64,000 bases of DNA, from positions 310,001 through 374,000 of the forward strand of contig CAXKVR010000001.1 of assembly GCA_964058845.1 (NCBI GenBank), written 5' to 3'. Shown here one piece after another: positions 1-12,389 of the stretch (positions are counted from its first letter, which is position 1; each line of letters begins with the position of its first letter). Below the pieces are notes generated by a model. That model had not been told where the DNA came from, ran no database searches, and was given only the letters and a program-made list of their open reading frames with translations. This DNA is from Carex sylvatica (taxonomy: Eukaryota > Streptophyta > Magnoliopsida > Poales > Cyperaceae). The position numbers were made by a program, and so were the translations under genes.

Positions 1-1400
1 GTCCTTAAAGTTTCAAAAGTATTAATTATTTTTATTGTTATAGGTTTTTAATTTGTACGAAATTGATCCTACATTTAACATCCACTGAAAAAAAAATGAT
101 AAAGAAAATAATTATGAACCCTTTGTGTAATTTATTATTGTAAATTAAAATTTTGAAATTTTTAAAAATGGGTTGGGACTGCCAACCAATTATTATCATT
201 AATGACAAAATTGTACAAATATTACATAAAGCAAGTAAAGGTGGAATTAAAATCTGAGGTTAATTGATATTTTATTCTTTTACGTGGTGTAATTTTGCAA
301 GTTAGCTTTTTTTTTGTGTGATTCATCTAACAATGTTCACAATTTTTAAATGATTCTCTTAATTTAATTCTTCAATGTTTGTTATATAGACTTCCAGAAA
401 TGTCCTATATATATCCTTCTGTATGTTTACATTGGATGAATCATAAATCATAAACTACACATTGTTTTGTGAAAAAAAACACTGCAAATTTGGATTGAAT
501 ATGCAAAATATTTGAGATCTTGGAGGAAACTTACGAAGGGTAGTGAAGTTTTAGTTCGTTTTCTCAAAGATACTTTTCATAATTAAGTTCCTATGCAATA
601 TTGAGATATAAATCAATCGAGCTGTGTTTTTGTCATTGCAAATGAAAAAGGACTTGCTATTTCATTCTTTGATTTTTTTTTTTTTTATTGCATAAAATCT
701 TAAATGCTGTCTTGAGTTTTATTTTTCTCTGCCTCAACATATTAGACTAGATGAAATTAATGCTAACTTTGTTGTGAACAACTATATAAGCCCTTTTATT
801 CGGCTATGATTGGTTGTAATTTAGAGTGTGCATTACGTAAGACCAGAATGGAAAATAATATATATATTTTTTCAATCATTATTCATATGCGATCTCTCTG
901 AAAGCATAATTTTGGTTATATAATTTGCACTTTGTTTGTGATATTTATGAATAAATTGGTTGAAACCCCAAATGAACAAAACAGGGAAAAATAAAATAAA
1001 AGGACCCTCTCATACATTTCTAATTGTACCGAGTCTTAAATATTACCCAGCATTTTTAAACTAAATAAATACCCCTTGCATTTCATAAATTGCTACAAAG
1101 ACCTCCTTGCATTATTTTAATTAAAAAAATTTAAAAATTTAAACATCATCCTTCTTTTTTTTTCTTAACATTTCAATAAAACCTTTTTTTTTTTTTTTTT
1201 CTGAAAGCAACTTTCTTCATAAATGACGTAGAGGCGAGAAAGGTCGGTGTTCTGTTTAAGTATTCAGAATCAACTACCATCACGGTCTTTTTGTGAAAAG
1301 ATATATGTATATTTGATATGATGATGGGGTTTACTCTGCAACCCATCGAATACATGGATAGGCTTTTACAAGGCATATGATATTAGGTACATAATAAATG
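1..1400. repeat. Diverged relative of the duplicated segment A
   Basis: Recognisable but diverged counterpart of 19680-20800 and of 26990-28540 plus 41312-41640. Matching landmarks occur in the same order: the GTGTGATTCATCTAACA tract, the GAGATCTTGGAGGAAAC block near 513, the GAATGGAAAATAATATAT tract near 847 and the CCCCTTGCATTTC block near 1072. It has many indels against the later copies, so it looks much older than the 11.7-42.9 kb duplication. No coding sequence is supported here. Confidence 0.6.
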
Positions 1401-2038
1401 TCATGACTGGTTCAGTATGTGTTGTAGGTTCAATCTTAATCATGCAGAGCCATGAGCGTGCCTCTCAATCAGCACCATGATTCATCATTAATAACAAAAA
1501 TTGCTCAATGAAAATCACAAGGATCAACAAATCATTCATTTCTAGACAAGAACAAAGTTTCAGATCAAGATATTGAAATTCAATAGTATATTTCAAGATA
1601 AATAATTCTGAAAACAACTAGCAGGGTTGAGCAAAAATGTGTCATGAAGAACTAATATGTGGCCTACTAAAGGGGGGGTAAAAATAAGAAGGAAAAAAAA
1701 AAAACAAGTGTAAACTTATACAGTATGTTTTTTTCATTAAAAGACAGGAATTCCTCATTTCATTAATATCAAACAGTCGACTTACAATCAAGCCCTACTC
1801 AGCTACTCACTATATTTTTTTACCCCTAGACAAACTAACATCAGCATATAACCTGATATGGAGCAATACACAGCTCCTATCCGAAACATTTCCACACATC
1901 CCAAACAAAAACAACAGAAAATGGTTACAACCACAAAATGAACCCACCAAAACACCATAAACTAATACAGAATGTAATACAACTAACTAGGAAAAAAGCC
2001 AAAAGGTCATTTAAGGACTAGAGTTTTCCTATCACTTC
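1401..2038 (-). other. 3' flank of the F-box gene
   Basis: Non-coding sequence directly downstream of the F-box stop codon on the minus strand. It probably contains the 3' UTR in the stretch near 1740-2038, but I could not place a poly(A) signal with confidence. No repeat family recognised. Confidence 0.3.
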
Positions 2039-3241
2039 CTAGAAGCCAGGATGAACCCATGAAAACAAGCTCTGATGTGTAAATCTTGCTTCGAATAGAG
2101 GCAACGATTCTGGGTCAGTTGTATCAATCACATCTCCCAATTTTATCACCACCCAAGGCAGATCACCATTTTCATTCCCTGTTGCGAAGTAAACACAATT
2201 GTTTCTCCCTCCCCATCTCTCGGGGTTCTGAATTGCAAGACCCTGTGTCCAATAGTCATAGCCAGCAAAGATTACCCAATTTCCCAATGTTTCCTGCTTT
2301 ACCCATCTTGTCCCATTCACTGATGAATTAAGCCGATATGCTTCGAGCTGTGCATAGATCAGCTCTTCATCAGTCGGCACCAACAGAAGAAGCAAGAGCT
2401 CACCATCACAAACAGCCACAAAGTGTTGAAACCAGAAAGGGTGTTTAGGAAGTCCATCACCTGCAACTGGTCTCAGATGTAATTGAGGAGATAAATCTAA
2501 CACAAATAGGGTGAGTAGAGAGTCCATTGCATACACCTTCCCTTGCACGGTAGCAACTACCATTCTACTACAGGGTTTAATCCTTGGACAGTGACTGGAC
2601 CATGAAGGTGAGCCGATATGCCAGTGGTAAATAGTGTCGTGGGTGAATACTACGACTCCCAAGTCTGAGGACGAGAGAGGGGATATAAGCACGGGAAAAG
2701 AGTTGAAACTATTGCAATCTTGCGGGAGAAGAGGAGAGGAGAGCTCGTCACCAGTTAAAGGGTTGAGTATTACAATACGATTTTGCGAAGGCATAAAGCA
2801 AACAAAATGGCCATGTGAATGTGAATAGGAGAAGTAGCAAGCGAACTTAAATTTGTTCGAGCTGCGGGAGATCAGGGAAAAGAAAGAAGGGGAGGCAGGG
2901 TCGAGGAGTCTGACGCTGGAGAGGAATTTTTGGCTTGCAAAGGTGGGACAAAGAAGGAGAGGTGGGAAGTGAGAGGTAGTCCAAGAAGGAGAGACGGAGG
3001 TGGTAACGGCGCGCCAGGAGCGGCAGACAGAGGAGAAGGAAATGAAGTCCACAAGGGAACAGAGGCATGTGAGGATAGTGTGAAGAAGTCCGTCAGGTAG
3101 GTCCGACCAGTTACGCAAGGTTGATCTGTCACCTCTCTGGCAGAGCTGGCGGCTGGCGGTCGATGGTCTTGTCATGGTGCGAGCGCAGAGGCTAGAGTGT
3201 ACGACGGGAGTGACTTCGCCGAACTTTGGAAAGGCGCGCAT
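2039..3241 (-). CDS. F-box protein with C-terminal DUF295-like region
   Basis: Single uninterrupted reading frame of 400 codons. Residues about 44-82 form an F-box: WSDLPDGLLHTILTCL is followed by the hydrophobic SLVDFISFSSVCRSWRAV, which matches the usual LPxxLLxxILxRL...VCRSWR pattern. The C-terminal half fits plant F-box/DUF295 (KIB-like) proteins, with NNCVYFATG near residue 347 and a short WVHPGF end. By family knowledge the F-box binds a SKP1-like subunit of an SCF ubiquitin ligase and the C-terminal region would bind the substrate; the substrate is unknown. The first Met was taken as start; a second Met at residue 23 also leaves the F-box whole. Intronless structure and about 400 residues are usual for this family. 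DUF295 genes often lie in large, fast-changing families, and no paralogue is visible in this window. The frame looks intact. Confidence 0.85.
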   Translation of the reverse strand: MRAFPKFGEVTPVVHSSLCARTMTRPSTASRQLCQRGDRSTLRNWSDLPDGLLHTILTCLCSLVDFISFSSVCRSWRAVTTSVSPSWTTSHFPPLLLCPTFASQKFLSSVRLLDPASPSFFSLISRSSNKFKFACYFSYSHSHGHFVCFMPSQNRIVILNPLTGDELSSPLLPQDCNSFNSFPVLISPLSSSDLGVVVFTHDTIYHWHIGSPSWSSHCPRIKPCSRMVVATVQGKVYAMDSLLTLFVLDLSPQLHLRPVAGDGLPKHPFWFQHFVAVCDGELLLLLLVPTDEELIYAQLEAYRLNSSVNGTRWVKQETLGNWVIFAGYDYWTQGLAIQNPERWGGRNNCVYFATGNENGDLPWVVIKLGDVIDTTDPESLPLFEARFTHQSLFSWVHPGF

Positions 3242-3479
3242 TGAAGCCGATGGGACAGGAGGAGAGAGCGTGCGTGGAATTGAACATTCGAATTCAATTT
3301 CATTTTTGGGTGCGCCTCTCCTTCCTCAGGAAGGAGGAGAAAGAAAAACAGTGGATTTGTTTTTGGGGTGGCGTGAATCCATATCTTCTGCATTAACGCA
3401 CCTATTGCGTTAATTTTTTCGGCTGTGTGATCAGAATTCGGGCCAATCTGGTCCATGCCTATAACGCACGGGGCCATTT

Positions 3480-4030
3480 AATATTAGTGCGGATTTGAGT
3501 CTGACGGTCCAGATCTTAACGCAAAATTTGAGTTAACTCAGAGGATACGAATTCGGGGTGGCGTCCGCTAGGTGAGAGAGAATAGGAGAAATTTAATAGG
3601 GAGTGAGGTCCGCTGGTAAGAGAGAGCGATTCGCTTCCTCTGTGATATCTCAACTTTTTCGTGTTGTTTTAGGAAAATCTTAACCGTTCAAATATGGTCC
3701 GCACGAACCTCAAAGCACAAATAATACTGCCCCTGCGCCATCTCCAATAGGCACCGGACATATCGATCACGCAAAAGTTGAGATATCTCAGAGGATACGC
3801 ACTCAAGAGAGAGGGGGACAAAGAAAGGAATTCTCATGCTCTGAGATATCTCAAATTTTGCGTGACTTTTTGGGAAATCCTAGCTGTCGAAATACGTTCT
3901 GCACGATTCTTAAAGCATAAATAATAATGGTCCTTGCAGTATCCCCGAATAGGCACCAGACACGTCGGTCACGCAAAATATGAGATACCTCAGAGAATAT
4001 GTACTCGAAAGAAAGGGGGAGAGAAGAATG
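3480..4030. repeat. Two tandem foldback units upstream of the F-box gene
   Basis: Two successive inverted-repeat units (about 3640-3800 and 3838-4010). Each starts near CTGTGATATCTCAA or CTGAGATATCTCAA with a TTTCGTG or TTTGCGTG continuation, and ends with CACGCAAAA plus GAGATATCTCAGAG or a close variant. A related half-unit (AACGCAAAATTTGAGTTAAC) is at about 3515-3540. The units resemble short foldback MITEs in the promoter-side region of the F-box gene. Related motifs recur at 44290-44400 and 45510-45640. Confidence 0.55.
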
Positions 4031-4411
4031 AAATGGGATCCGTGTGGCCATTCGTGTGGCTGGAATATAAAGTCCTTTGAACTTTTGTTTTAATTTAGGC
4101 ATAACTTGTCTAGATTTAAATATTTCATCTCAAATTATCTATTTAGATTAAATTTCAAATTTGTCATTAATTATGGTTTATGGTTAATTAATCATATTTA
4201 AAATTTCTAGTTATAACAAAAATATATTGTAAAAAAATCAAAATTTCTACAACTGTATGATTCCGTTCTAGCTATCACGAGCTTGATTTCTTAATAATTT
4301 GAAAAATAGAGATCACAAGATAATAACGACGGAAGCAAAACTAAGACAAAAAGATAGATTGCAAAAAAAAAATGTAGAAAGCAGCAATTAATGACGATTG
4401 TTTCTTACAAC
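4031..4411. other. AT-rich intergenic stretch, no feature seen
   Basis: Low-complexity AT-rich DNA between the foldback units and the SINE. No coding potential or recognisable repeat seen. Confidence 0.4.
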
Positions 4412-4425
4412 AACATAGCGATTTT

Positions 4426-4532
4426 TTTTTTTTTTGAAAACTTGATAGTAGCTTAGTGAATCGAACTCTCGATTTTTGAGTATGACAAATTTAGGACATT
4501 TTTCTAGCCAATTGTGCTACCTTTCCTTTCTC
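4426..4532 (-). mobile_element. Probable tRNA-derived SINE
   Basis: On the minus strand this reads as a short tRNA-like head. An A-box-like GGTAGCACAATTGGCTAG (complement of 4504-4521) and a B-box-like AGAGTTCGATTC (complement of 4458-4469) are about 40 bp apart, followed by a short body and an A-tract that lies over the left flank (T-run near 4422-4435 on the plus strand). The insert is bracketed by near-identical 14-bp direct repeats: AACATAGCGATTTT (4412-4425) and AACATGACGATTTT (4533-4546), differing at two adjacent bases. Pol III boxes, A-tail and target-site duplication fit a SINE copy. It is shorter than many plant SINEs, so a degenerate tRNA gene remains possible. Confidence 0.55.
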
Positions 4533-4546
4533 AACATGACGATTTT

Positions 4547-5499
4547 AACAAGGCTTGTTTGCATTTGTAAATGTGGCAATAGAATCATGAGGTGAAATTT
4601 TCTCTGTGCGTTGAGGATTTGAAAAGGCCAGTTTGAATCTTGTAATGTTCGACTATCACAGAAAAAGTTTGTGTCACTATTAATCTCTGTATCTTGTGAT
4701 AAATCATATGGTGGAAAAATAAATTAAGAGAATAGTAGATGATTATTACATGCCTTATATAATATAATTGTACATAATGATAATTATTTTTTAATTCATT
4801 AAATATTTTAATTGTTCAATAAACTATTATTTATTGTCAAATCTAAGTGCTTGAGTGAAAAATATTTAACATTTTCTTAATGAATTTAATTTATGTATAA
4901 ATTATACATTATTTAATGTATGAAATTAATTACTTTAGTATATGATCATCTATTGCATTTTAAAAAAATTTTGTGTTGCATTTTGCTTGATAATACTACT
5001 TGTCTCAATATGAAAATATTTTTTTAATAAGTTTTTTTTATTAATTTTTGGATCAAAATTCGAAAAATAATCTTTGTGCATGATCAATGTAGAGTAATTA
5101 AGTGACAACATAATTAAAGAACAATAGCTTGGTTTTTACGTACGCTTTGCGACCAACTTGATAACTATAGATTGATGTAATATAACACTGGTACGAGACT
5201 TTGTAAAATGGTACATAGCAAAGAAGGATGTTATTAGAAAGATTTAGAGCAAGTATTCATTCATACAATTAGCATAACTGAACCAGAAAACATGAATCAC
5301 TGGTACAGACATGAACCAGTCAAGATTTCTCGTAGCAACACCATAGACATGAATTCTAATATCAGTCCACGTGCTTGAAGCAAGAAATTGAAGTGTGCAA
5401 CAGCTCACCTCTATCAAAACAGCAAAGCAAATGAATTACTATGATACTGAGATCAACTTGTATTAACAAGTACTTGAAGCAAGTTTTGTCCTTGTTACA
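4547..5499. other. AT-rich intergenic stretch
   Basis: No gene, RNA or repeat structure that I can support. Sequence is AT-rich with short homopolymer runs. Confidence 0.4.
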
Positions 5500-6300
5500 C
5501 TGCAGTTTGTAATTTTAAATTAAAATTATTTGTAACATATTAAATGTTCTTAAATCAGCTGAGATAATGGGAAATGGGTTGCGTCTGACATCCATCGGAC
5601 TCAAATTTGAGTATAATAAGTTCCTCTTCCGTCCGATTCGCTTTAAAATTCAAATTATCACTCTACAAAGGTCATGTAAATTTGTAGGTTAGTCTTTTTG
5701 TGTGATTTATCTAATGGTGTTCATAATTTTAAATGATTCCCTTGTTTCAGTTCTTTAATCTTTGTTATATATGCTTCTAGAGTTCTACCGTCTATATATA
5801 TTTACATTGAATGAATGAATCATGAATAATAAACTATACATTGTTTTGTATAAAACATTTGCCAATATTTGAGACTTTGGAGAAAACTTATGAAGGTAGT
5901 GAAGCTTTAATTAATTTTCTAGGAGTTCATAATTAAGTTTAATTCCACATATGCAATATATATTGAGTAAATGAATCAATTAATTAAATTGTGCTTTTGT
6001 CATTGCAAATGAAAATGAACCTACTAATTTATTCTTTAATTATTTTTCTTGACAGAGAATTGTGGAGGTCAGTCCTCCATATTCTATTAATATGGATACT
6101 AGGAGTGTCTAGTTACAAATTAAAATTATTTTTAAAGAAAAAGAAAATAAAAACATATTGAAAGAAAAGAAGAAGAAAAAAATACATTTATTGCATATAA
6201 TCTTTATTGTGGTCATGAATTTTTTTTTACTCTGCCTCAATATATTAGACTAGTTGAAATGCTCAATTTTGTTGTGAACATTTGAATAATCTCTTTTATT
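5500..6300. repeat. Second diverged relative of segment A
   Basis: Shares the order of landmarks seen at 240-780: GTTAGTCTTTTTGTGTGATT (near 5691), a degenerate GAGACTTTGGAGAAAACTT block (near 5871) and the CTCTGCCTCAATATATTAGA tract (near 6231). It lies 5 kb from the first relative, which points to repeated old duplication of this sequence. Confidence 0.5.
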
Positions 6301-7640
6301 TGGCTAGCCCCAATCTCTTTGTTGGAGCTAACTAAATTCAATTTTGACTTAGTCAAACAAGAAGGAAAGGACTAGGGCAGGATGGTCAGAGCCCGGTAGA
6401 CTTTTAAAATGAAAAGAATGGCTACAATTGGGTCCCGCATTTAAATCAATGCCCGCTACAATATGTGGACCAGGAGATGTTAGAAACGAAGAGCGCACTA
6501 AAGGAAGAAACTAGAGGCGTATGAAGCGAATCGGTTAAAGAGATCACTTATATTTGATACAAATCAGCAACGCATCTAGCGAATTGGTTAAAGAAATCAT
6601 TAATTGGTATTTGATACAAATCAGCAGCGCATCTGATGTGGAGGCTGAGATGTCATGTAGAAATCGAAAGACGATTGGGACTCTGAATTTAGATCAAATA
6701 ATTAACCGTAATATATGCTACCACAAATACATTGGTTGTTTTGTTAGGAATTTTGGTTAGAGGTGTAAGTGTATTCCGATTAATCTGATCAAACTTAGTC
6801 AATTATTTCGACCTAACAAATAGTGGTTTCATAAATACCACAATTTACCTTTTATGGAGATGAGTTGTTATGCTTAGCAGCGGAGGAAAAAAAAAAGAAT
6901 TGCAAATGACAAACCCTCCATAAAAAAACCTGCTCCTAATCCTAGATGCGTTTTTCTTTTTATTAAATAAAAATTTCCGTTAATTCTTTTAAAATGCTTT
7001 CTTCTTTCGATCATCCTTCATTTGTGGTCCTATGTTTTAGATACTTTCTCAAGTGAGTTAAATATGAAAAATGATTTCTAAAAAAAAATAGTATGACAAA
7101 AAAGAAATAAAAATAAATTTATGATTAAAAAAACACAAAAAAATAAAATACAAAATAAAACAGAGCTCTTGGCCCATTAACGTAAAATCAGGCCCGTCTC
7201 ATTTCTAAGGCTGGAAAGAATATAATTTGTGTGTGTTTAAGATTGTACTACTTTGAAAAATCTTATTTGATATCTCGTAAATGTATCTACTTTTCGACCT
7301 ATATTTTGTATCAAAATCTGTGTTTAGAACCATTAAATCAGTCGTATTTTAATTGAATATCTATAGAATATGGTACTGCTGTAAATTTGTTCTTATTTTG
7401 CAGGAATCGCGTGAAATTGAAGAGAAATCTAGATTTGAGTAGTTCTGACACGAGCTGTACATCATCTTGTCCAAGCAGTATAAGCCTCATCCCGACCAGA
7501 ATAATGCTGAAATTTCAGCATCCAAACTTAAAACAGTCATCGATTTTGACTCGTAGCTCCGTTTTGAGTGTATGATCACTTTTCAAAAAGCTTGCGAGAA
7601 GATCTACAATCTGAGAAAAAGACATAGGCATTTCTAGAAA
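6301..7640. other. Intergenic DNA with a short tandem repeat
   Basis: No gene supported. A two-copy tandem repeat of about 55 bp spans roughly 6525-6640; each copy holds GCGAATYGGTTAAAG, TTTGATACAAATCAGC and CGCATCT. Near 7165 begins a tract (GAGCTCTTGGCCCATTAA) that recurs near 9972 (GGGCTCTTGGCCCATTTAA) as the lead-in to other degenerate repeat units. Confidence 0.4.
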
Positions 7641-8500
7641 TTATGTACGGTAGGTGTCAATTCTGATACGGGTCGTGTCAGACAAAATCTGACAGAAAAT
7701 CTGGAATTTTGGAAAGAAGTCTGAAGGAAGGAAAGTCAGTCAGAGACCTTAAAAGCGGGATTCCCTGCACCAGGAGAGGTATCTTAGGATACAGGAGCTA
7801 ACCCTAGGTGGTTCTTGGCGGCTGGACTTGTAGACGAAGTAGAGAGGAGAAAAATACAAGATTTTCGATGATTCTTCTTTGTATTTTTGAGTTTTGTCAT
7901 GAATTGTCTTTCTTACTATTGTTTTACTGTTTCTAGAATGATGTTTGAGTAGATTTTTAGTTTCTAGGGTTATGATATAGTCGAATATTTTGTTTACTTG
8001 CTAGTTATTTGATTATGTGTTGATTCTTGTGTTTGCTTACTTGAGTATTATTTTAATTATTTTTCTGAAATTGATTGATTATTATTTGATTTGACAACTA
8101 GATGAGGCCTCAATCTATAAGGTACTGTGTCCAATTTGATCTTTCAACCAGACTAGCATTTGAGGTAGGTTCACAAACCGAGAGGTAGAACCAATAGTAG
8201 CCGAGAGGTGAACTTTTCATACATCGAGAGATGGTGGATATCTTTAGTAAACCAAACAAGTGACTTAGGTAATTCAAACTAATAAACGAGAGTTGAGGTT
8301 AGAATCTCGAGAGGACTAAATTGCAATTCCGTTATCGAGTTTATTAAGTCAACAAACGAGAGTTGAGGTTTAGGAACATCAGGTACGGTCAGTTTACCCT
8401 ACACAAGTTAATCGGCGTAAAAATCAGATAACAGCTGTATTTACCCGAAGCTGATACGGACCGTATCAATTCCGACACAGGTCGTGTCAGCCGAGAGACA
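7641..8500. mobile_element. Retroelement-like stretch (possible LTR or leader)
   Basis: The stretch carries repeated CCGAGAGGT, CGAGAGATGG and AACGAGAGTTGAGGTT phrases and is bounded by tracts with the theme GATACGG...GTGTCAG (7658-7690 and 8450-8492). This style of sequence is common in plant LTR retrotransposon LTRs and leaders. I found no coding domain, primer-binding site or paired LTR, so the class is uncertain. Confidence 0.3.
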
Positions 8501-8689
8501 AAGTTGCAGATGAGTCTAGTTTATAAAAAGAGAGAGTATCTCTGTTTTCATATTTGCGGAGAGTGAGCAACTCTCCGATAATAAAGAGCAAATTTGCTCG
8601 CTTTCTACAAAAGAAAAAAAAAAAGAGTGAGCAAACTCTCTGGAAAAAAAAAAAAAACACATCATTTTTAAAAAGAAAATGCAAAAATA

Positions 8690-9150
8690 TGATTAGGGTT
8701 GACTTTGTTTAAGATTGTACAAACTAAATGATATTTTTCATACTTTTCATATGCTCTACTTTAGTTACTTTGTTATATGCTGTGATTCTAACACTAATCA
8801 CAATTTTGAAATGATTCTGCAATTTTATACTTATTTTTGTTTGCAATTTATAGACTGTTATGTTTATATATATATATATATTATTCTGATGAATTGGAGA
8901 AAGTAAACAATTTGTATAAGTAATTTACTGTTTAATATTTGAAGTTTCCATGCTTTTAAAGTTTGCAATGTTGGAGGAAACAAATGAAGGTAGAATTTGT
9001 TTTTCCTTTTTTTATTCTTTTTATTAGGTTTTACTAAAACAAAATGCTTACGCTTTGCTGTTAAATAAAATAACTTGCACATTCGAGTTATCACAAGAAT
9101 ATTTATAGGGTAGTACATTATTGAAAAGCAAAGCAATAAATTACAAAAAT
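8690..9150. repeat. Degenerate copy of the 12.4 kb repeat unit
   Basis: Contains the same order of blocks as 12390-12680: TTTAAGATTGTAC, a CAATTTTGAAATGATTCTGC block, a TTATAGACTGTTATG block, and GTTGGAGGAAACAAATGAAG near 8975. No coding function is apparent. Confidence 0.5.
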
Positions 9151-9716
9151 TTCACATCAACAATTCGATCGGTGACCCTGATCCATATTCCAGACTTTTT
9201 GCAGTATGATCAACATGAAAACAAACTTAACTGGTTGTAGACAAATCTATTAACTTTTTGCAAATTGCACACAGAATATAAAATATATAATTTAGACCAT
9301 ATTGTGACATTTTTTTTAAAAAAAAATTCTCTCTTTTTGTGTTCATGATTTTTTTTTTTTTTTAACTTTGACAAATTTTACAGATTCTGATTTGTAATTA
9401 ATTGTACTTTTAGGAATCCTAAGATGCAAAAAGAATGGTTCAGTAAGCAGAGTCAGATTGACTTGGAACAATTCAGAGAAGTTCCAACTCTGGATCTTTA
9501 TATATGAAATGCAAGAGCTAGATAATTATATTCGCTTAGAGAATCCATGTTTCATGAAGATGATGAGAAACAAGAAGTTCAAAAAAAAAAGTGCTTCTAA
9601 TTTTTAGATCCTGTTATGTCCGAATCTTAATTATGGTGATTTTTCTAATTTTTAGATCTTGTTATGTCAGAATCTTATGGTGAATTTGAGATAAAGTGTG
9701 GATCTTATTTTCAAAA
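9151..9716. other. Intergenic DNA, no feature seen
   Basis: No gene or structured repeat supported apart from poly(T) runs near 9310-9362 and a short duplicated phrase (TTTTTAGATC near 9601 and 9652). Confidence 0.35.
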
Positions 9717-9856
9717 TAACAACAAGGTAGACACTTTTCGCGCGAGAAAAAATGTATTTATAATGGTACTCCATTGCAAAAAGTACCGTTACTAATAGAA
9801 AAAACACGTTTATGACGCTATTCTGTCGCAAAAAGTGCCTACCTTGTTGTTGTAAA
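9717..9856. mobile_element. Small foldback element with CACTA-style ends
   Basis: About 140 bp bounded by inverted ends: ACAACAAGGTAGACACTTTT on the left and AAAAGTGCCTACCTTGTTGT on the right. Many plant CACTA elements end in CACTACAACAAAA followed by a TTTTGCGAC-type motif, and this copy shows GTCGCAAAAAGTG just inside the right end. It may be a MITE derived from a CACTA family; the outer CACTA bases and a 3-bp duplication are not clear. Confidence 0.4.
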
Positions 9857-10873
9857 TTAATTTTTTTTTTTAAATAATAGTTCCGTTAATTCTGATGATT
9901 ATTCAATGTCTTATTCACAAGTTAAACATTTAACTTTCTTTAATAAGACGGAAATAGTTGTACAAAATAAAAAGGGCTCTTGGCCCATTTAAGGAAAACC
10001 AGGCCGATCTCAAATATAAGCAAGGCTGAACCAACCATTATTTTTGTTTGTTTAAAATTGTACTAAAATAAAAAAATCTTATTCATACTTCTATTGAAGC
10101 CTACTTTCAGTGTTTAGTTGTTCGGCGTGGCTTCCTTAAGAGTAGGATTAATAAATAGTGTAATATGTATTATAGGATGTAAATACATAAATGTCGTTAC
10201 ATATATATCTTTCTTTTTTTCTTTTTTTAAAAGGCAAAAAAGTTCATTTTATTTCTGAAATATAATAATTATAAGGATCAGTTCTTATCCATCCATTAGC
10301 TGAAGTTCATTATCGCTCATTACAAACCAAAAATTTAGTAAAAGGCAATATAACCGCCAAATCTTGCTATTAGCAATGCACCAAAAGTATGCTAAATTTG
10401 CTAAAACCAAGCCACAAAGTATTGGGCTAAGGCTAAGTATAACTATATGACAAAATTGGTGAAGCATCTTCATTTTCCCCTAAGGTAACACATCGGCATC
10501 AGCAGCTCCTTACTGTCCAGAGACCTCTATATCCGAGTGAAAAGGCACTAGCTCCATTGGCATGTACTGGCTCAAGGGAATTGCATCTTCTATGACCGGT
10601 AGCCACTCTCCAACAGCATTCTTAACTTTTTGTTCTGTTTTCTGCCCAATAAGAACAAATAGATTTAATTAGTAAAATCAGATTTCTAGCACTTTTAATA
10701 GCACAAGCATTGAAACAAACCTCATTCCTATTTTTCTTCAAACTCCAACTAACTGCAGTAAGGATGATTAAGAATTCTGTTCTATCTATGATATCGAGAG
10801 AATATGCAAATACAATTATACTATCCCAAGTTGTCTACGATTGCATTATAAATTGACTTTTTCCTAACCAAAA
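9857..10873. other. Intergenic DNA, possible 3' part of LINE relic
   Basis: Holds another lead-in of the degenerate repeat unit near 9972-10080. On the minus strand, 10650-10510 has a readable stretch (KTEQKVKNAVGEWLPVIE, then further residues to a stop) preceded by a GGGCAG splice-acceptor-like site. I cannot say whether this belongs to the neighbouring LINE relic or to an unrelated exon. Confidence 0.3.
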
Positions 10874-12055
10874 TCAAATTTGTTGAGCTAATGCACAAGT
10901 GATAAAAAGATGGTCAATCGATTTATGGTGCAAACAAAACTGACATTTGGGGTCTCCAACCCACCCTTTAATGGCTAAACTGTCTTTGGTTAATATGGTA
11001 TTATGCGAAACTAACCATATGAATACTCTAATTTTTGTGGTACCAGCAAGTTCCACCATATCATTGAATGTTTTGGTTGATACCCACCAAAGTTAAGAAT
11101 TTTATAAATCGAATGAGTTGAAAACTTTCCCGAGACTTCTCATTTCCACTCAATTTTGTCGTGTGAGTAAGTGAATGAAGTGGAGCTAATTAGATGGAGT
11201 AATTCTGTCCATTCTTGAAAATTTATTCCTACTAATGAAGTTCTAAATTTCACTAATCTCCATTAGGAGTGTATCACATCAGCTAAGAGTATGTTTGGGT
11301 TTGTACATTGAGTAAACAAAGTGAAATACCTAGTAACTAGTGTGTAGTTTTGATACCATTGGTCAACTCAGAACCTAATTTGCGAATTTACTCTTGGTTC
11401 ATAAGATATCCCCATTTCCCCTATATGATTAACTTTCAACATGGCAGTCCAAAAAGCAGAATTCAATGGATGGTGATTTGTCACATATTTATGTATTAGA
11501 AGGGTTTTTCAAAGTCCATTGTATTCAGAATTTTTTAATTTCCACCACCATTTGAGTAGAAGGGATATGTTCATTTGTCTTAGATCGAGAATTCCTAAAC
11601 CACCAACCTGTTTAGCTAAATTTGAGGTGTCCCAGTCTATGAGAATATATTTTTTTCTTTTTAGAATTACCTTGTCATAAGAAGCGTCTTCTAATCTTAT
11701 CTATTTGTTTGATTACCGTAAGAGAAATCTTATAGACTGAGAGTGCATATAAAGGTACAGCTGTAAGGACAGAGTTTATTAAGGTTAACCGACCTCCTAT
11801 GAATAGCAAGCTTCCTTGCCATTGTTGCAACCTACTTTCTACCTTATTTACCATAAAAGACCAGTCAACTACTTGCAATTTTTTATAGTGTAAGAGTAGT
11901 CCTAAATACTTAATAGGAAAATTTTCTTATTGACATCTAAATAATTGTTGAAGAGGTTGTGCGTCATCTACATTTAACGAATACAATTCAGTTTTATCGT
12001 AATTCATTATAATCCCAGAGATAGCCTCAAAAGCTAGCAGCTTCCACATTCTCTT
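10874..12055 (-). pseudogene. LINE reverse-transcriptase C-terminal relic
   Basis: Fragments of a plant non-LTR retrotransposon ORF2 in correct order on the minus strand. First (12050-11675) comes the thumb-side segment with WSFMVNKVESRLQQWQGSLL and GGRLTLINSVLTAVPLYALS. Next (about 11650-11520) is IDWDTSNLAKQVGGLGILDL followed by RQMNISLLLKWWWKL. Last (11059-10874) is a zf-RVT zinc-finger segment with RVFIWLVSHNTILTKDSLA and CQFCLHHKSIDHLFITC. The catalytic YxDD region is absent and frameshifts separate the parts, so this is a dead 5'-truncated copy. The tandem-duplication breakpoint at about 11657 lies inside it, so only its upstream part (about 11660-12055) recurs in copy 2. Confidence 0.85.
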
Positions 12056-12389
12056 CACATATATATCTTTCTACTTTATATTATAAACTCAATAACATTT
12101 TTAATAGCAACAGTGGTGACATCTAGCTCATTACATTGCTTTATGAACTTGATTAATTCATAAAACAAGTTAATTAGTAATTAACTAAACACTAGATATA
12201 AATTAGAAACTAAAAAAAAATTATAAAACGCTTAAATAGCATTTCACAAAAAATCATCGCTGCAACAAATGCTAACAGCTGTGCACATATCATTTTACAT
12301 GCAAATAAGTCAAATATATATTGTGATCTAATTCCTGTACCAAAAAATGATATACTATAAGTTACGCATAAATTTAAACTGTACAAATT

